Assembly (NCBI GenBank): GCA_030537855.1
Contig: JAUNVD010000014.1
Coordinates: forward strand, 1-46,817
Length of the DNA: 46,817 nucleotides
Origin: Tissierellia bacterium
GTDB lineage: Bacteria; Bacillota; Clostridia; Tissierellales; Peptoniphilaceae
Direction of reading: 5' to 3'
Shown here: positions 1-7,354 of the stretch, piece after piece
Layout: each line of letters opens with the position of its first letter
How positions within the stretch are numbered: position 1 is the stretch's first letter
Notes under the pieces: generated by a model
The model's input: the letters and a program-made list of their open reading frames with translations, nothing else
The model's database searches: none
Told to the model about the DNA's origin: nothing
Translations under genes and position numbers: made by a program

Positions 1-10
1 TTTTTGCCAT
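1..10 (-). CDS. 5' end of an unidentified leftward gene (partial)
   Basis: An ATG at 8-10 (complement) begins the peptide Met-Ala-Lys and runs off the window. It is preceded at 17-22 by a strong Shine-Dalgarno, GGAGGT, with good spacing, and by its own promoter. Only three codons are visible, so the product cannot be identified. In many Clostridia the genes after efp include an Asp23-family protein and nusB, but that is only a neighbourhood expectation. Confidence 0.45.
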
Positions 11-38
11 GTTATTACCTCCATTATAATCTTCTTCT

Positions 39-47
39 ATTATAGCA
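39..47 (-). promoter_or_regulatory. Extended -10 promoter for the gene leaving the left edge
   Basis: On the minus strand the element TGCTATAAT (extended -10) lies at 39-47. No good -35 is seen at 17 bp, as is usual for extended -10 promoters. It sits after the terminator of the efp operon, so the gene starting at position 10 is a separate transcription unit. Confidence 0.6.
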
Positions 48-84
48 AAAGTGAAAAAAATTGGAAATAATTGGATATATACTC

Positions 85-110
85 AAAAAAAGAGCCGTAA
101 AAACGGCTCT
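85..110 (-). terminator. Intrinsic terminator of the efp operon
   Basis: A perfect 8-bp stem (91-98 with 103-110) with a 4-base loop is followed on the minus strand by six U (85-90). It begins 4 bases after the stop codon of the CD1247-type gene. Confidence 0.9.
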
Positions 111-113
111 TTT

Positions 114-476
114 CTACTCTTCTTCTGGTTCTGTTAGTTCTTCATCACAAAGATCACAATCACAGCCTTCTTCACAGCAGTCAAAGTCATCAAAGTCATC
201 ATAAAAATCTAAATCATCAAAATCATCATAATCATCATAATCAAATGTATCAAAGGAAAAATCATCCCCAAAAACAAATCCTTCCAATTCGCTAAGATCT
301 TGTTCTATAGCATCAACATAATCAGAAAGGTCTTCCATTTCTCTATACATTTCTGTAACTGATTCTTCCAAAGTTTCGATAACATTGATTAGGATATTTC
401 CCTCTTTACTCTTGCCAATTTCTAATCCATCAGCTAATCCTTTTAAATATGCAATTTTATTTAGAACATTATTCAT
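114..476 (-). CDS. CD1247-type N-terminal domain protein with Asp-rich, Cys-rich tail
   Basis: A 120-residue, very acidic protein of unknown function. Residues 1-66 (start MNNVLNKIAYLKGLADGL) resemble the short helical domain known in Clostridia as the CD1247 N-terminal domain, with a predicted helical, coiled-coil-like stretch at about 30-66. From about residue 70 the protein changes to a low-complexity tail of Asp with Phe/Tyr (FDD/YDD units) and then a Cys cluster, CCEEGCDCDLC, near residues 99-109, which might bind metal. It starts 11 bases after efp behind the SD AAGGAGG, so it is the last gene of the efp unit. The family assignment is from memory of the N-terminal motif. The tail is unlike the zinc-ribbon-like tail I would expect in relatives. 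Confidence 0.75.
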   Translation of the reverse strand: MNNVLNKIAYLKGLADGLEIGKSKEGNILINVIETLEESVTEMYREMEDLSDYVDAIEQDLSELEGFVFGDDFSFDTFDYDDYDDFDDLDFYDDFDDFDCCEEGCDCDLCDEELTEPEEE

Positions 477-487
477 TTTTTTCCTCC

Positions 488-1045
488 TTATAGTCTTGAC
501 ATATATTCACCAGAACGGGTATCAATTCGAATAGTATCTCCAATGTCTACAAATAGAGGGACATTCAAAGTAAAGCCTGTTTCTACCTCTGCCGGTTTCG
601 TTGCCCCTGAAGAAGTATCACCTTTTAATCCTGGTTCTGTAAAAGTAACTTCTAATTCTACAAAATTTGGTGGCGTTACGCGAAAGGGTTTCCCTTCATA
701 GAAATTCACAGTAGCTGTATCATTTTCTCTTATAAAACTAATAGCATCTTCCACACTTTCTCTTTCAAAGGGAATTTGTTCATAAGTATCATTGTCCATA
801 AAATAGTATAGGGAACCGTCATTATATAAGTACTGCATTTCTTTGGTTTCAATTACTGCACGTTCAAATTTTTCTGTTGGATTAAAGGTTGTTTCCCTTG
901 CACCTCCAGAAAGTACTGAACGAATTTTAGCTCGAACAAATGCTGCTCCCTTTCCCGGTTTTACATGTTGAAAATCCACCACTTCATATACATCACCATC
1001 CATAACAAATGTTAACCCTTTTCTAAAATCACCTGCTGATATCAT
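488..1045 (-). CDS. efp: Translation elongation factor P
   Basis: EF-P, 185 residues, the normal full length. It binds ribosomes stalled on proline runs between the P and E sites and promotes peptide-bond formation. Three domains are recognisable: the N-terminal KOW-like domain (about 1-64), the OB domain (about 65-126) and the C-terminal OB domain ending in a DTRSGEY-type signature (about 173-179). The loop tip reads [14 protein letters not shown] with Lys32 in PGKG, the position modified by a 5-aminopentanol group in Bacillus subtilis and lysylated in Escherichia coli. No modification enzyme is recognised in the window. The ATG start has an SD GAGGAGG and lies downstream of a strong dedicated promoter, so efp is uncoupled from the pseudopilin genes before it. 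Confidence 0.98.
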   Translation of the reverse strand: MISAGDFRKGLTFVMDGDVYEVVDFQHVKPGKGAAFVRAKIRSVLSGGARETTFNPTEKFERAVIETKEMQYLYNDGSLYYFMDNDTYEQIPFERESVEDAISFIRENDTATVNFYEGKPFRVTPPNFVELEVTFTEPGLKGDTSSGATKPAEVETGFTLNVPLFVDIGDTIRIDTRSGEYMSRL

Positions 1046-1075
1046 ACGTTTCCTCCTCTATTTTAACATACCTTC

Positions 1076-1104
1076 ATTATACCAATTAAAATTAGTATTC
1101 TCAA
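1076..1104 (-). promoter_or_regulatory. efp promoter
   Basis: On the minus strand: -35 TTGAGA (1099-1104), a 17-bp spacer, and -10 TATAAT (1076-1081) with an upstream TGG giving an extended -10. It lies between the stop of the last pseudopilin gene (1123) and efp (1045). Confidence 0.85.
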
Positions 1105-1122
1105 TGATTCATTTTATAAATC

Positions 1123-2058
1123 TTATTGGCTAAAATAATCATGGGGAGTGACTTTAAAACTAATCGGTTCCAAATGGTATAAAACACTTACATATCTACC
1201 ATATCGAAATAGAGATAAAAAATCATATTGAACATCTCCAGAAAAACTTTTTCCTTCTAGGAATACTTTTCCCTTCACTCTAGAATTTCCAGTACTATTT
1301 CCTAACTCCCACCAAATCCCTTCTACAAAAAACTCATCTATTATCTTTAAAAACCCCTTATTGATTACCCCTCCTTTAATTTTTACATTACCTTCCATAG
1401 TTAAATTTCCTTGATTATGAATATAAATTAGACCATTTTTTATCCTTTGAGACAAAACTTCTCTGAAACTATTCTCTTCTTCATCCCAAAGGACTTCATA
1501 TAAGTCTAAGCTCCCACCATTTTGTTTTAAAACTATTTCTTTATCTTTAGGGATTTCTAGAATGATGTTTTCCATATTAGAAGGTACTATAATTGGGTCT
1601 TCCCTAGTTTCCATCCATCTACTTTTAAATTCATCTGAAATATCTTGAAAGATTAAATATGGTTCATCATTATTAATTTCAGGAAACCAAAAGGAAAATA
1701 AAGATTCCATTTCATATTCTTTCGTTTCTAATTTCAAAATTCCTTTAGTGTCATCCTTCCAAAGAAATAAAGTCCCTTTAACAGGAAAGGGTTCCATAAT
1801 AAATGAAGGCTCATATGGATAGGTACCATTATAATTTTTTTCTAATACAATAGTTAAGATTTCTTTTTCTAAGGATACTGTATTTTTACCGGCAAATTGA
1901 GTCCGAAGTAATGATTCTAATGTAACCTTGTCTGAAATATTTTCTCCTTTAGACGATAAAATAGTAGAGTCTAATATTAGAAAACCAAAAGAAATTCCAA
2001 TAAACATTAGCATTATAAAAAATAGTACTATGGGAAAAATAAATCCTTTCCTTTTCAT
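1123..2058 (-). CDS. GspK/PilX-like minor pseudopilin (E5-less)
   Basis: A 311-residue protein with the prepilin-like start MKRKG|FIFPIVLFF, followed by one long hydrophobic segment (about residues 6-28). The position equivalent to Glu5 is not Glu; loss of Glu5 is known for GspK-type minor pseudopilins, and this is also the largest of the four prepilin-like proteins, as GspK is. The rest is predicted secreted and beta-rich. Residues about 215-275 contain short alternating hydrophobic/Gly units (for example GNVKIKGGVINKG) like a small beta-helix. The ATG at 2058 is preferred over an in-frame start 21 bases upstream because it has the SD GGGAGG at good spacing; it overlaps the previous gene as ATGA. 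It is the last gene of the pilus-like cluster. The family call rests on start, length and position, not on a clear domain match. Confidence 0.6.
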   Translation of the reverse strand: MKRKGFIFPIVLFFIMLMFIGISFGFLILDSTILSSKGENISDKVTLESLLRTQFAGKNTVSLEKEILTIVLEKNYNGTYPYEPSFIMEPFPVKGTLFLWKDDTKGILKLETKEYEMESLFSFWFPEINNDEPYLIFQDISDEFKSRWMETREDPIIVPSNMENIILEIPKDKEIVLKQNGGSLDLYEVLWDEEENSFREVLSQRIKNGLIYIHNQGNLTMEGNVKIKGGVINKGFLKIIDEFFVEGIWWELGNSTGNSRVKGKVFLEGKSFSGDVQYDFLSLFRYGRYVSVLYHLEPISFKVTPHDYFSQ

Positions 2059-2591
2059 ATTAAATCCTCCCAAGAACAACGTAAGGAAAAAATTTCTTTT
2101 CGTAAATCTTCTTTCTCTCTATGTAAAGTAATTACAAGATAGGGAGACTCTAAGGAGATGGAAAAGTCTTCAACTTTATCACAAAGTAAATTTTTTCCCT
2201 TTGTATGACTATGGGTAAAGGAGAAATTAGGATAATTTTTATATTTTCCTGCAATACGATAAAGTCGATTTTTTTCTTGTATATAGGTGATTCTGTGATA
2301 TTTTTCAATAGCCTTAGAACTAGGATTTATATTAATAATATGTATATAATCACCATCACGTTGAATCATATCTGCTGTTCCCAATTCTTCAATTATATAA
2401 TCAAAGACATAATCTGTTTCCACTGACTTCGTAGCTTTGTCATATAGTTTTGTATTAGCTTCTAGTCCAGAATAAAGAAAACGAATCATTAAGGTAATTA
2501 TTATCGCTCCAATTCCCAGTCCTATGAGAATTTCAGAAAGAGAAAAGCCCGGTACTTTCCACATACCCTTCCAATATCTTTTTTCTTCCAT
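2055..2591 (-). CDS. GspJ/PilW-like prepilin-type protein
   Basis: A 178-residue protein with a class III (type IV prepilin) signal: a short basic leader ending KVPG, then FSLSE with Glu at mature position 5, then a hydrophobic helix (about residues 15-37). The remainder is a mixed alpha/beta domain of GspJ/PilW size. The start at 2591 is chosen for its SD GGGAGGAAGT; a later in-frame ATG at 2564 would give a shorter leader, MWKVPG, but its SD is too close. The coding region overlaps the preceding gene by 59 bases and the next by 4, implying translational coupling. It probably joins the initiating tip complex of a pilus or pseudopilus with its three prepilin-like neighbours. Family-level naming is inferred from order and size. 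Confidence 0.65.
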   Translation of the reverse strand: MEEKRYWKGMWKVPGFSLSEILIGLGIGAIIITLMIRFLYSGLEANTKLYDKATKSVETDYVFDYIIEELGTADMIQRDGDYIHIININPSSKAIEKYHRITYIQEKNRLYRIAGKYKNYPNFSFTHSHTKGKNLLCDKVEDFSISLESPYLVITLHREKEDLRKEIFSLRCSWEDLI

Positions 2592-2886
2592 ACTTCCTCC
2601 CAATAATTTCAATGACTACATAATCAATGTCTTCTTCCTGTGGTTTTGATGAAATTTTTATAATATAGCTGTCGAACTTACCATGGATCTCTTCATTGTG
2701 GTTCCTCTCTCCCCCTATTACTTTTTCCCAAGCATATCTTTCATAGATATGAAACTCTTCTCTAGCTTCATAGGATCGAAATAGAAATAATTGCTTTTGA
2801 TAAAGGGGAAATAATAATAAGATAACCATTGCTACTAATCCTAAAGAAATAATAACTTCAACAAAAGTAAACCCTCTTAGTTTCAA
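2533..2886 (-). CDS. GspI/PilV-like prepilin-type protein
   Basis: A small 117-residue prepilin. The leader MKLRG is followed directly by FTFVE (cleavage after Gly, Glu at mature position 5) and a hydrophobic helix to about residue 27. Small size, the FTFVEV start and location between the GspH-like and GspJ-like genes fit GspI/PilV. The start codon is TTG, with GGGAG about 8 bases upstream inside the end of the previous gene, and it overlaps that gene's stop by 4 bases. In GspI-type tip complexes this subunit nucleates assembly with J and K; that role is inferred here from the family. Confidence 0.65.
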   Translation of the reverse strand: MKLRGFTFVEVIISLGLVAMVILLLFPLYQKQLFLFRSYEAREEFHIYERYAWEKVIGGERNHNEEIHGKFDSYIIKISSKPQEEDIDYVVIEIIGRKYGRKKILEGYVESTGLFSF

Positions 2887-3314
2887 TTTTCACTCTCCCA
2901 ACGAATGGAACCAGTGACAGGAGTGATAATTATAATATACTTCCTTGTTCCATTTAAGTAAATCTTACCAGCACTTTCCATATCTGGACGTCCCTTCGGA
3001 TTAAAAGTAATTTCTTTTCTTGGACTACTGATATCAAAAGACAAAGATTTATAATTTTCTTCAAAGATAGTACTTCCTTTGTCGTTACGAAATCCATAAC
3101 TTTTTTCATTACAGAAAAAGGTATAAGGCTTGTGTTCCCTTAGGGATTTTGATTTACAACTTTTCAAATGATAAACTATTTCTTTTATTTCCAAATTTTC
3201 TTGATAACTTTTTACAAATGAGAACTTAGGGAATATCAGTAAACCAATGATTCCAAGTATCCCAAGTACAAGTATTGTTTCAACGAGAGTATAACCATTA
3301 TTTTTTCTATTCAT
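2883..3314 (-). CDS. GspH/FimT-like prepilin-type protein
   Basis: A 143-residue prepilin with leader MNRKNNG, then YTLVE (Glu5 present) and a hydrophobic helix (about residues 8-28). The C-terminal part has the GspH/FimT flavour: ITFNPKGRPDMESAGKIYL followed near the end by TPVTGSIRW, resembling the conserved 'G...S.G.I.L... TG.IR' region. GspH/FimU/FimT proteins link the major pilin shaft to the tip complex. It overlaps the preceding membrane-protein gene by 8 bases and the following gene by 4. Confidence 0.7.
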   Translation of the reverse strand: MNRKNNGYTLVETILVLGILGIIGLLIFPKFSFVKSYQENLEIKEIVYHLKSCKSKSLREHKPYTFFCNEKSYGFRNDKGSTIFEENYKSLSFDISSPRKEITFNPKGRPDMESAGKIYLNGTRKYIIIITPVTGSIRWESEN

Positions 3315-4458
3315 CTAATATCTCCAAAAGTCCAATAGAAATTTGACCTGCATTTTGATTTGGCATATAAAAAGACAACCCAATAAGTATATCTCCGTCC
3401 TTACCCTCTAGAGTAAATTTATCATCTTGAAAAATACCATCTTTTAAATACTCTTCCCCCTCTAAGGAAAGAAATGTCCCAGAAAGATTAATTTTTTCTG
3501 AAGATTCTATAGGAATCTCTATCAAATGATAGGGTAATCCAATATGAAATTTTGTTTCGATTTTTGGTATCCATTCTTCATCTTCTATAAAATAATTAAT
3601 TCTATAGACATCATTTTCTAAAAAAGTTGATATAACATTTCCCTTTACTACAGAAGTAATAGGTTCTAATTCCCTTAGGGAAATTTCTATGGTTCTATGG
3701 TGCAAAGGTAGAGACATAGGTATTCTTTCTTGTACTAGATTATCTTCCACAAATTCTGTATCACCATGGGTCAATGAAGTAGAAGTATTTGAATCTACAA
3801 CTGTAACTTGTTTTTTCTCTTCATTAACAGTTTGCTTTTTCTTTATTGGAGAATTCTTCGTTACTTTTTCTCTTTTCGCTTCATTTTTTGGTGGAGTTAT
3901 CTCTGTTACTGTACTCTTATTTCCCTCTTGCTTTATTTTGTTTTTTGGCAAAGTATTATTTGCAATAGATTTACCTTCAATTTCCTTTTCACTTGTAGGA
4001 AGTGGGGTCTTTGTTTTCTCAGAAACATCCATTTTCTCAAAATTTTCTTTTTTATTGGAAATTTCTATCTTTTCTTTTTCTAAAGACTCAAAATCCTTAG
4101 TAAGGAGTATTGTTAACTTCCAAGGCTCACCCATTGTAAGTTGAATCTCTTTTATATAAAGTTCTTTAATTTCTTTTGGAATCTGAAAATTCCCCTCTCC
4201 TTTGAAAACTAATTGAGTATAATCATCCCATTCTTTTTTCTGGGAAAGAGTCCATTTAGGTTTTAATTGTTGAATAATCCTGTCTTCTGGTTTCTCCCAG
4301 TAAATACTATCATCCTCTATATTACTCTCATCATGTGCATAAATCTTTTGTAAAAAACCGTAATAGAAAGTAAATATAACTAAAATAGTGAATATAAGAA
4401 TTAAAACCTTTTCCCTTATCGTCAAGTCTTTTTCGAGTTTCTTAAAATAACAGTCCAT
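3307..4458 (-). CDS. Bitopic membrane protein, GspM/PilO-like N-terminus
   Basis: A 383-residue protein, first gene of the pseudopilin cluster. A short cytoplasmic N-terminus with LTIREK precedes one transmembrane helix (about residues 19-38), the layout of GspM/PilO inner-membrane assembly proteins. Residues about 135-240 form a long Lys/Thr/Asn/Glu-rich low-complexity linker, and the C-terminal 140 residues look like a beta-rich folded domain. I do not recognise that domain. The ATG at 4458 is chosen over upstream TTG/ATG codons because it has an AGGG SD about 8 bases away; the upstream ones have none. An assembly-platform role is inferred mainly from its neighbours, and it could instead be a dedicated structural protein of the pilus. 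Confidence 0.5.
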   Translation of the reverse strand: MDCYFKKLEKDLTIREKVLILIFTILVIFTFYYGFLQKIYAHDESNIEDDSIYWEKPEDRIIQQLKPKWTLSQKKEWDDYTQLVFKGEGNFQIPKEIKELYIKEIQLTMGEPWKLTILLTKDFESLEKEKIEISNKKENFEKMDVSEKTKTPLPTSEKEIEGKSIANNTLPKNKIKQEGNKSTVTEITPPKNEAKREKVTKNSPIKKKQTVNEEKKQVTVVDSNTSTSLTHGDTEFVEDNLVQERIPMSLPLHHRTIEISLRELEPITSVVKGNVISTFLENDVYRINYFIEDEEWIPKIETKFHIGLPYHLIEIPIESSEKINLSGTFLSLEGEEYLKDGIFQDDKFTLEGKDGDILIGLSFYMPNQNAGQISIGLLEILDE

Positions 4459-4504
4459 AGACTTCACCCTTTTCATTATAATAAGTATCAAGCTATTTAT
4501 GTCT

Positions 4505-4513
4505 ATTATACCA
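4505..4513 (-). promoter_or_regulatory. Extended -10 promoter of the pseudopilin cluster
   Basis: TGGTATAAT on the minus strand at 4505-4513, with only a weak -35 (TTATCC, 4528-4533) at 17 bp. It lies between the SGNH hydrolase terminator and the first cluster gene, about 47 bases before its ATG, so all five cluster genes probably share this promoter. Confidence 0.6.
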
Positions 4514-4552
4514 AAGTTTTCAGAAAAGGATAAAATGTATTAATATTTCATT

Positions 4553-4614
4553 AAAAAAATACTTCCTCGAGAAACAATGAAAACTACTTCTCATTGCTTT
4601 TCTTGGAAGTATTT
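4553..4614 (-). terminator. Terminator after the SGNH hydrolase
   Basis: A long imperfect hairpin: a perfect 10-bp outer stem (4557-4566 with 4605-4614), further inner pairing around a loop near 4581-4590, then U residues on the minus strand at 4553-4559. It ends the thrS transcription unit. Confidence 0.8.
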
Positions 4615-4624
4615 AAAAATCTTG

Positions 4625-5188
4625 TTATGAAATATGGTCTAGAATTTGAAGCAACGCTTTTTTCATTTCCCTTGCCCCTTGACGATTAGGGTGAACATCG
4701 TCAAAGAAAAGTTGTTGGAAATAATCTAAATTCCCTAACTCTCTTTGGAAATCTATAATATAAACATTACGCTCTTTCCCTAATTTACTAATACTGTCTT
4801 TTAATTCTAAAAATTCTCGACAAATCGTTTGTTCTTGAATGTAGGATCGTCTTTCTATACAAAAAGTTGGTACCATAGGAATACCTAAAATGGCCTTACA
4901 ATTCCATTTCATGATTATTTCCAATCCACTATTTATCGGTCCTAGTAAGTCTTTTGCCTTATATCCCATAAAGAGATCATTGGTTCCTCCCATAAGAAAA
5001 ATATAAGAATTTTCTTTTGGAGGATTCATTTTTTTTAATCTGTTCACAATATTTGGTAAAACATCTCCATTTACACCATAATTTTCTACATACCAACCTT
5101 CATGGCGTAAACCTTCTGTCCAAGTATCTTCTTGTCTCAGTCCAAATCCGTAGGTTAAACTATCCCCAAAGCAATATAAATGTTTCAT
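4625..5188 (-). CDS. SGNH/GDSL-family hydrolase
   Basis: A 187-residue esterase-like protein of the SGNH superfamily. Block I is FGDSLTYG with the nucleophile Ser10; the oxyanion Gly is in the N-terminal half; block III is GGTNDLF with Asn70; block V is DDVHPN with Asp163 and His166 completing the catalytic triad. There is no signal peptide or membrane helix, so it should act in the cytoplasm. The substrate is not visible: relatives hydrolyse acyl, acetyl or lysophospholipid esters. The ATG overlaps the thrS stop as ATGA, so it is translationally coupled to thrS, and its SD is weak. A terminator follows. There is no obvious functional link to threonyl-tRNA synthetase. Confidence 0.85.
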   Translation of the reverse strand: MKHLYCFGDSLTYGFGLRQEDTWTEGLRHEGWYVENYGVNGDVLPNIVNRLKKMNPPKENSYIFLMGGTNDLFMGYKAKDLLGPINSGLEIIMKWNCKAILGIPMVPTFCIERRSYIQEQTICREFLELKDSISKLGKERNVYIIDFQRELGNLDYFQQLFFDDVHPNRQGAREMKKALLQILDHIS

Positions 5189-7104
5189 TGTTCTTCATCA
5201 ATTGTCTTATTCGCAATTTCCTCTTCTAATCTTTCGATAAAGGACTCCAGTTTTAAATCTCCTATTTCTTCTCCTCCTCTTGTACGTAAGGAAATAGTAT
5301 TATTTTCAACTTCTTTTTGTCCTACAATAACCATATAATTAATCTTTTTTAACTGGGCTTCACGTATTTTATAACCAACTTTTTCTGAACGACCGTCTAA
5401 ATGAACTCGGAAGCCTTTGTTTTTCAATTTTTCGGTAATTTCTTTTGCATAGTCAGCAAATTTTTCAGAAATCGGAATAATTTCTACCTGTCTTGGAGAC
5501 AACCATAATGGGAATTTTCCAGCAAAATGCTCAATAAGAATTCCCATAAATCTTTCCATACTACCAAGTAATGCTCTGTGTAACATAACAGGTCTTGCTT
5601 TTTCTCCATGTTCATCAATATAAGTTAGATCAAAGCGTTCAGGCATTTGAAAGTCTAATTGAATAGTACCACATTGCCAAGTCCTACCTATAGCATCTTC
5701 TAAATGGTAGTCAATTTTTGGACCATAAAATGCTCCATCTCCTTCATTTATCGTATATTCAATACCCTTTGCTTCAAGAGCTTCTTTTAAAGCATCAATG
5801 GCTGTGTTCCATTGTTCATCTGTTCCCATTGAATCTTCCGGTCTTGTAGACAATTCAATGGAATAAGGGAATCCAAAGGTAGAATATAAATCATCTGCTA
5901 AATCAATTAATTTAATAACCTCTTCTTTAATTTGTGAAGGTAACATAAAGATATGAGCATCATCTTGAGTGAAAGTACGCACCCGGAAAAGTCCATGAAG
6001 AGCACCTGATAACTCATGACGATGGACTTGGCCAAATTCTGAGAGTTTTAAGGGGAAATCTCGATAACTATGCATATTAGATTTATAAACTAAAATAGAA
6101 CCAGGACAGTTCATTGGTTTAATTGCATAATTTTCTCCATCAATTTTTGTAAAATACATATTATCTTGATAGTGATCCCAATGTCCTGACCGATGCCATA
6201 ATTCTTCATTTAAAATAATTGGAGTTTTAATTTCCCCATACCCATGTTCTTCTTGTTTCTTTCTCCAAAATTGTTCTAGTTCATTTCGAATGATCATTCC
6301 ATTTGGATGGAAGAAAGGAAAACCTGGGCCTTCTTCATGCATGGTAAATAGACCTAATTCTCTTCCAAGTTTCCGATGATCTCTTTTTGCTGCTTCTTCA
6401 AGACGTTCCAAATATTCATCTAGTTGTTTTTTCTTTTCAAAGGTAATGCCGTAAATTCTTTGAAGCATTTTATTTTTTTCATCTCCACGCCAGTATGCAC
6501 CAGCCACTGAAGTTAATTTAATAGCTTTAATATTACGAACATCCTTTAAATGAGGACCTCGACATAAATCTACAAAATCCCCTAATTTATAAATAGTAAT
6601 GATAGAATCTTCTGGTAAATCTTCAATTAATTCTATCTTGTATTTTTCATTTTTCTCTTTGAAAAAATCTAAGGCATCTTTTCTTGTTAAAACTTCTCTT
6701 TCCAATGGTAGTTTTTCTTTTACAATTTTTTTCATCTCTTTTTCAATCTTTTCAAGATCTTCATCACTAAAACGATGATCCAAATCTATATCATAATAAA
6801 ATCCATTGTCTATCGCTGGTCCAATCGCAAATTTTGCTTCAGGAAATAATCTTTCAACAGCATACGCCATTAAATGAGCTGAAGTGTGCCAGAAAATTTC
6901 TTTCCCTTCTGGATCTTCAAATTTAACAACTTTAAAATCACCATCTTCTGTTAACGGTTCAAGTTTTCCCACCACTTGATCATTAAATACCGCGCCAACA
7001 GATGCTCTATTTAAACCTTCTGAAATATCTCTAGTAACCTCTTCTACTGTAACACCTGATTCATATTCCCTTTTACTACCATCAGGTAATGTAATTGTAA
7101 TCAT
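5185..7104 (-). CDS. thrS: Threonyl-tRNA synthetase
   Basis: ThrRS, 639 residues, full length. Order: TGS domain (start MITITLPDGSKREYE, about 1-63), the editing/SAD domain with HTSAHLMAY (an HxxxH zinc/editing site), the class II catalytic core with the zinc-site segment CGTIQLDFQMP and motif 3 region LLGSMERFMGILIEHF, and the C-terminal anticodon-binding domain. The start at 7104 is preferred over an in-frame start 81 bases upstream, because it has the SD AAGGAG, it begins exactly at the TGS domain, and the upstream codons lie inside the T-box terminator. Expression is expected to rise when uncharged tRNA-Thr accumulates, through the leader. Confidence 0.98.
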   Translation of the reverse strand: MITITLPDGSKREYESGVTVEEVTRDISEGLNRASVGAVFNDQVVGKLEPLTEDGDFKVVKFEDPEGKEIFWHTSAHLMAYAVERLFPEAKFAIGPAIDNGFYYDIDLDHRFSDEDLEKIEKEMKKIVKEKLPLEREVLTRKDALDFFKEKNEKYKIELIEDLPEDSIITIYKLGDFVDLCRGPHLKDVRNIKAIKLTSVAGAYWRGDEKNKMLQRIYGITFEKKKQLDEYLERLEEAAKRDHRKLGRELGLFTMHEEGPGFPFFHPNGMIIRNELEQFWRKKQEEHGYGEIKTPIILNEELWHRSGHWDHYQDNMYFTKIDGENYAIKPMNCPGSILVYKSNMHSYRDFPLKLSEFGQVHRHELSGALHGLFRVRTFTQDDAHIFMLPSQIKEEVIKLIDLADDLYSTFGFPYSIELSTRPEDSMGTDEQWNTAIDALKEALEAKGIEYTINEGDGAFYGPKIDYHLEDAIGRTWQCGTIQLDFQMPERFDLTYIDEHGEKARPVMLHRALLGSMERFMGILIEHFAGKFPLWLSPRQVEIIPISEKFADYAKEITEKLKNKGFRVHLDGRSEKVGYKIREAQLKKINYMVIVGQKEVENNTISLRTRGGEEIGDLKLESFIERLEEEIANKTIDEEQ

Positions 7105-7320
7105 ATTGTCTCCTTTCATAAAAAAAGGCACCTGTCGCCCATAAAGGACGATAGGTACCGTGGTTCCACCTTTTTTTATACTCAAAACAGTTAACGCCTG
7201 TTCACGTCATTTTCATCAAATGAGTCTCCGGGGTGGTCTTCTTTGAACTTACTCTCGTTCTTTCACCAGCCGAACGTTCTCTGTACAGTAAGAAATCAAA
7301 TACTCTTCCCTTCATCGCTT
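7105..7320 (-). promoter_or_regulatory. T-box leader of thrS
   Basis: A tRNA-sensing leader. On the minus strand it shows the AGTA/S-turn-like GGGAAGAGTA near 7300, the AGAGA and GGTGAAAGAACG distal loop region near 7255-7281, a specifier candidate ACC (Thr; tandem ACC at 7232-7237) and the T-box bulge GGTGGAACCACGG (7158-7170). The competing terminator pairs 7146-7159 with 7127-7140 (14-bp stem, one mismatch) and is followed by seven U (7120-7126). The SD AAGGAG of thrS comes directly afterwards. Confidence 0.92.
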
Positions 7321-7325
7321 CATTT

Positions 7326-7354
7326 ATTATACATCAGTTTCCTTTAAAAAACAA
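7326..7354 (-). promoter_or_regulatory. Candidate promoter of the thrS T-box leader
   Basis: A TATAAT at 7326-7331 (minus strand) overlaps the TAA stop of hisS. At 17 bp upstream is a weak -35, TTGTTT (7349-7354). The predicted transcript start, about 7319, lies just before the first T-box helix. Confidence 0.55.

Noticed and set aside
180-260. ATC/ATA-rich repeat in the efp-linked gene as a CRISPR-like or satellite repeat
   Set aside because: Units are 3-12 bases without constant spacers; it is simply the codons of the Asp-rich tail.
3689-4144. 151-codon open frame on the plus strand opposite the GspM/PilO-like gene
   Set aside because: It is Phe/Ser-rich, a product of the Lys/Glu-rich linker on the other strand, and has no SD, promoter or recognisable motif.
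7105-7185. Extended N-terminus of thrS (in-frame start 27 codons upstream)
   Set aside because: These codons run through the T-box terminator and have no SD; the TGS domain starts exactly at 7104.
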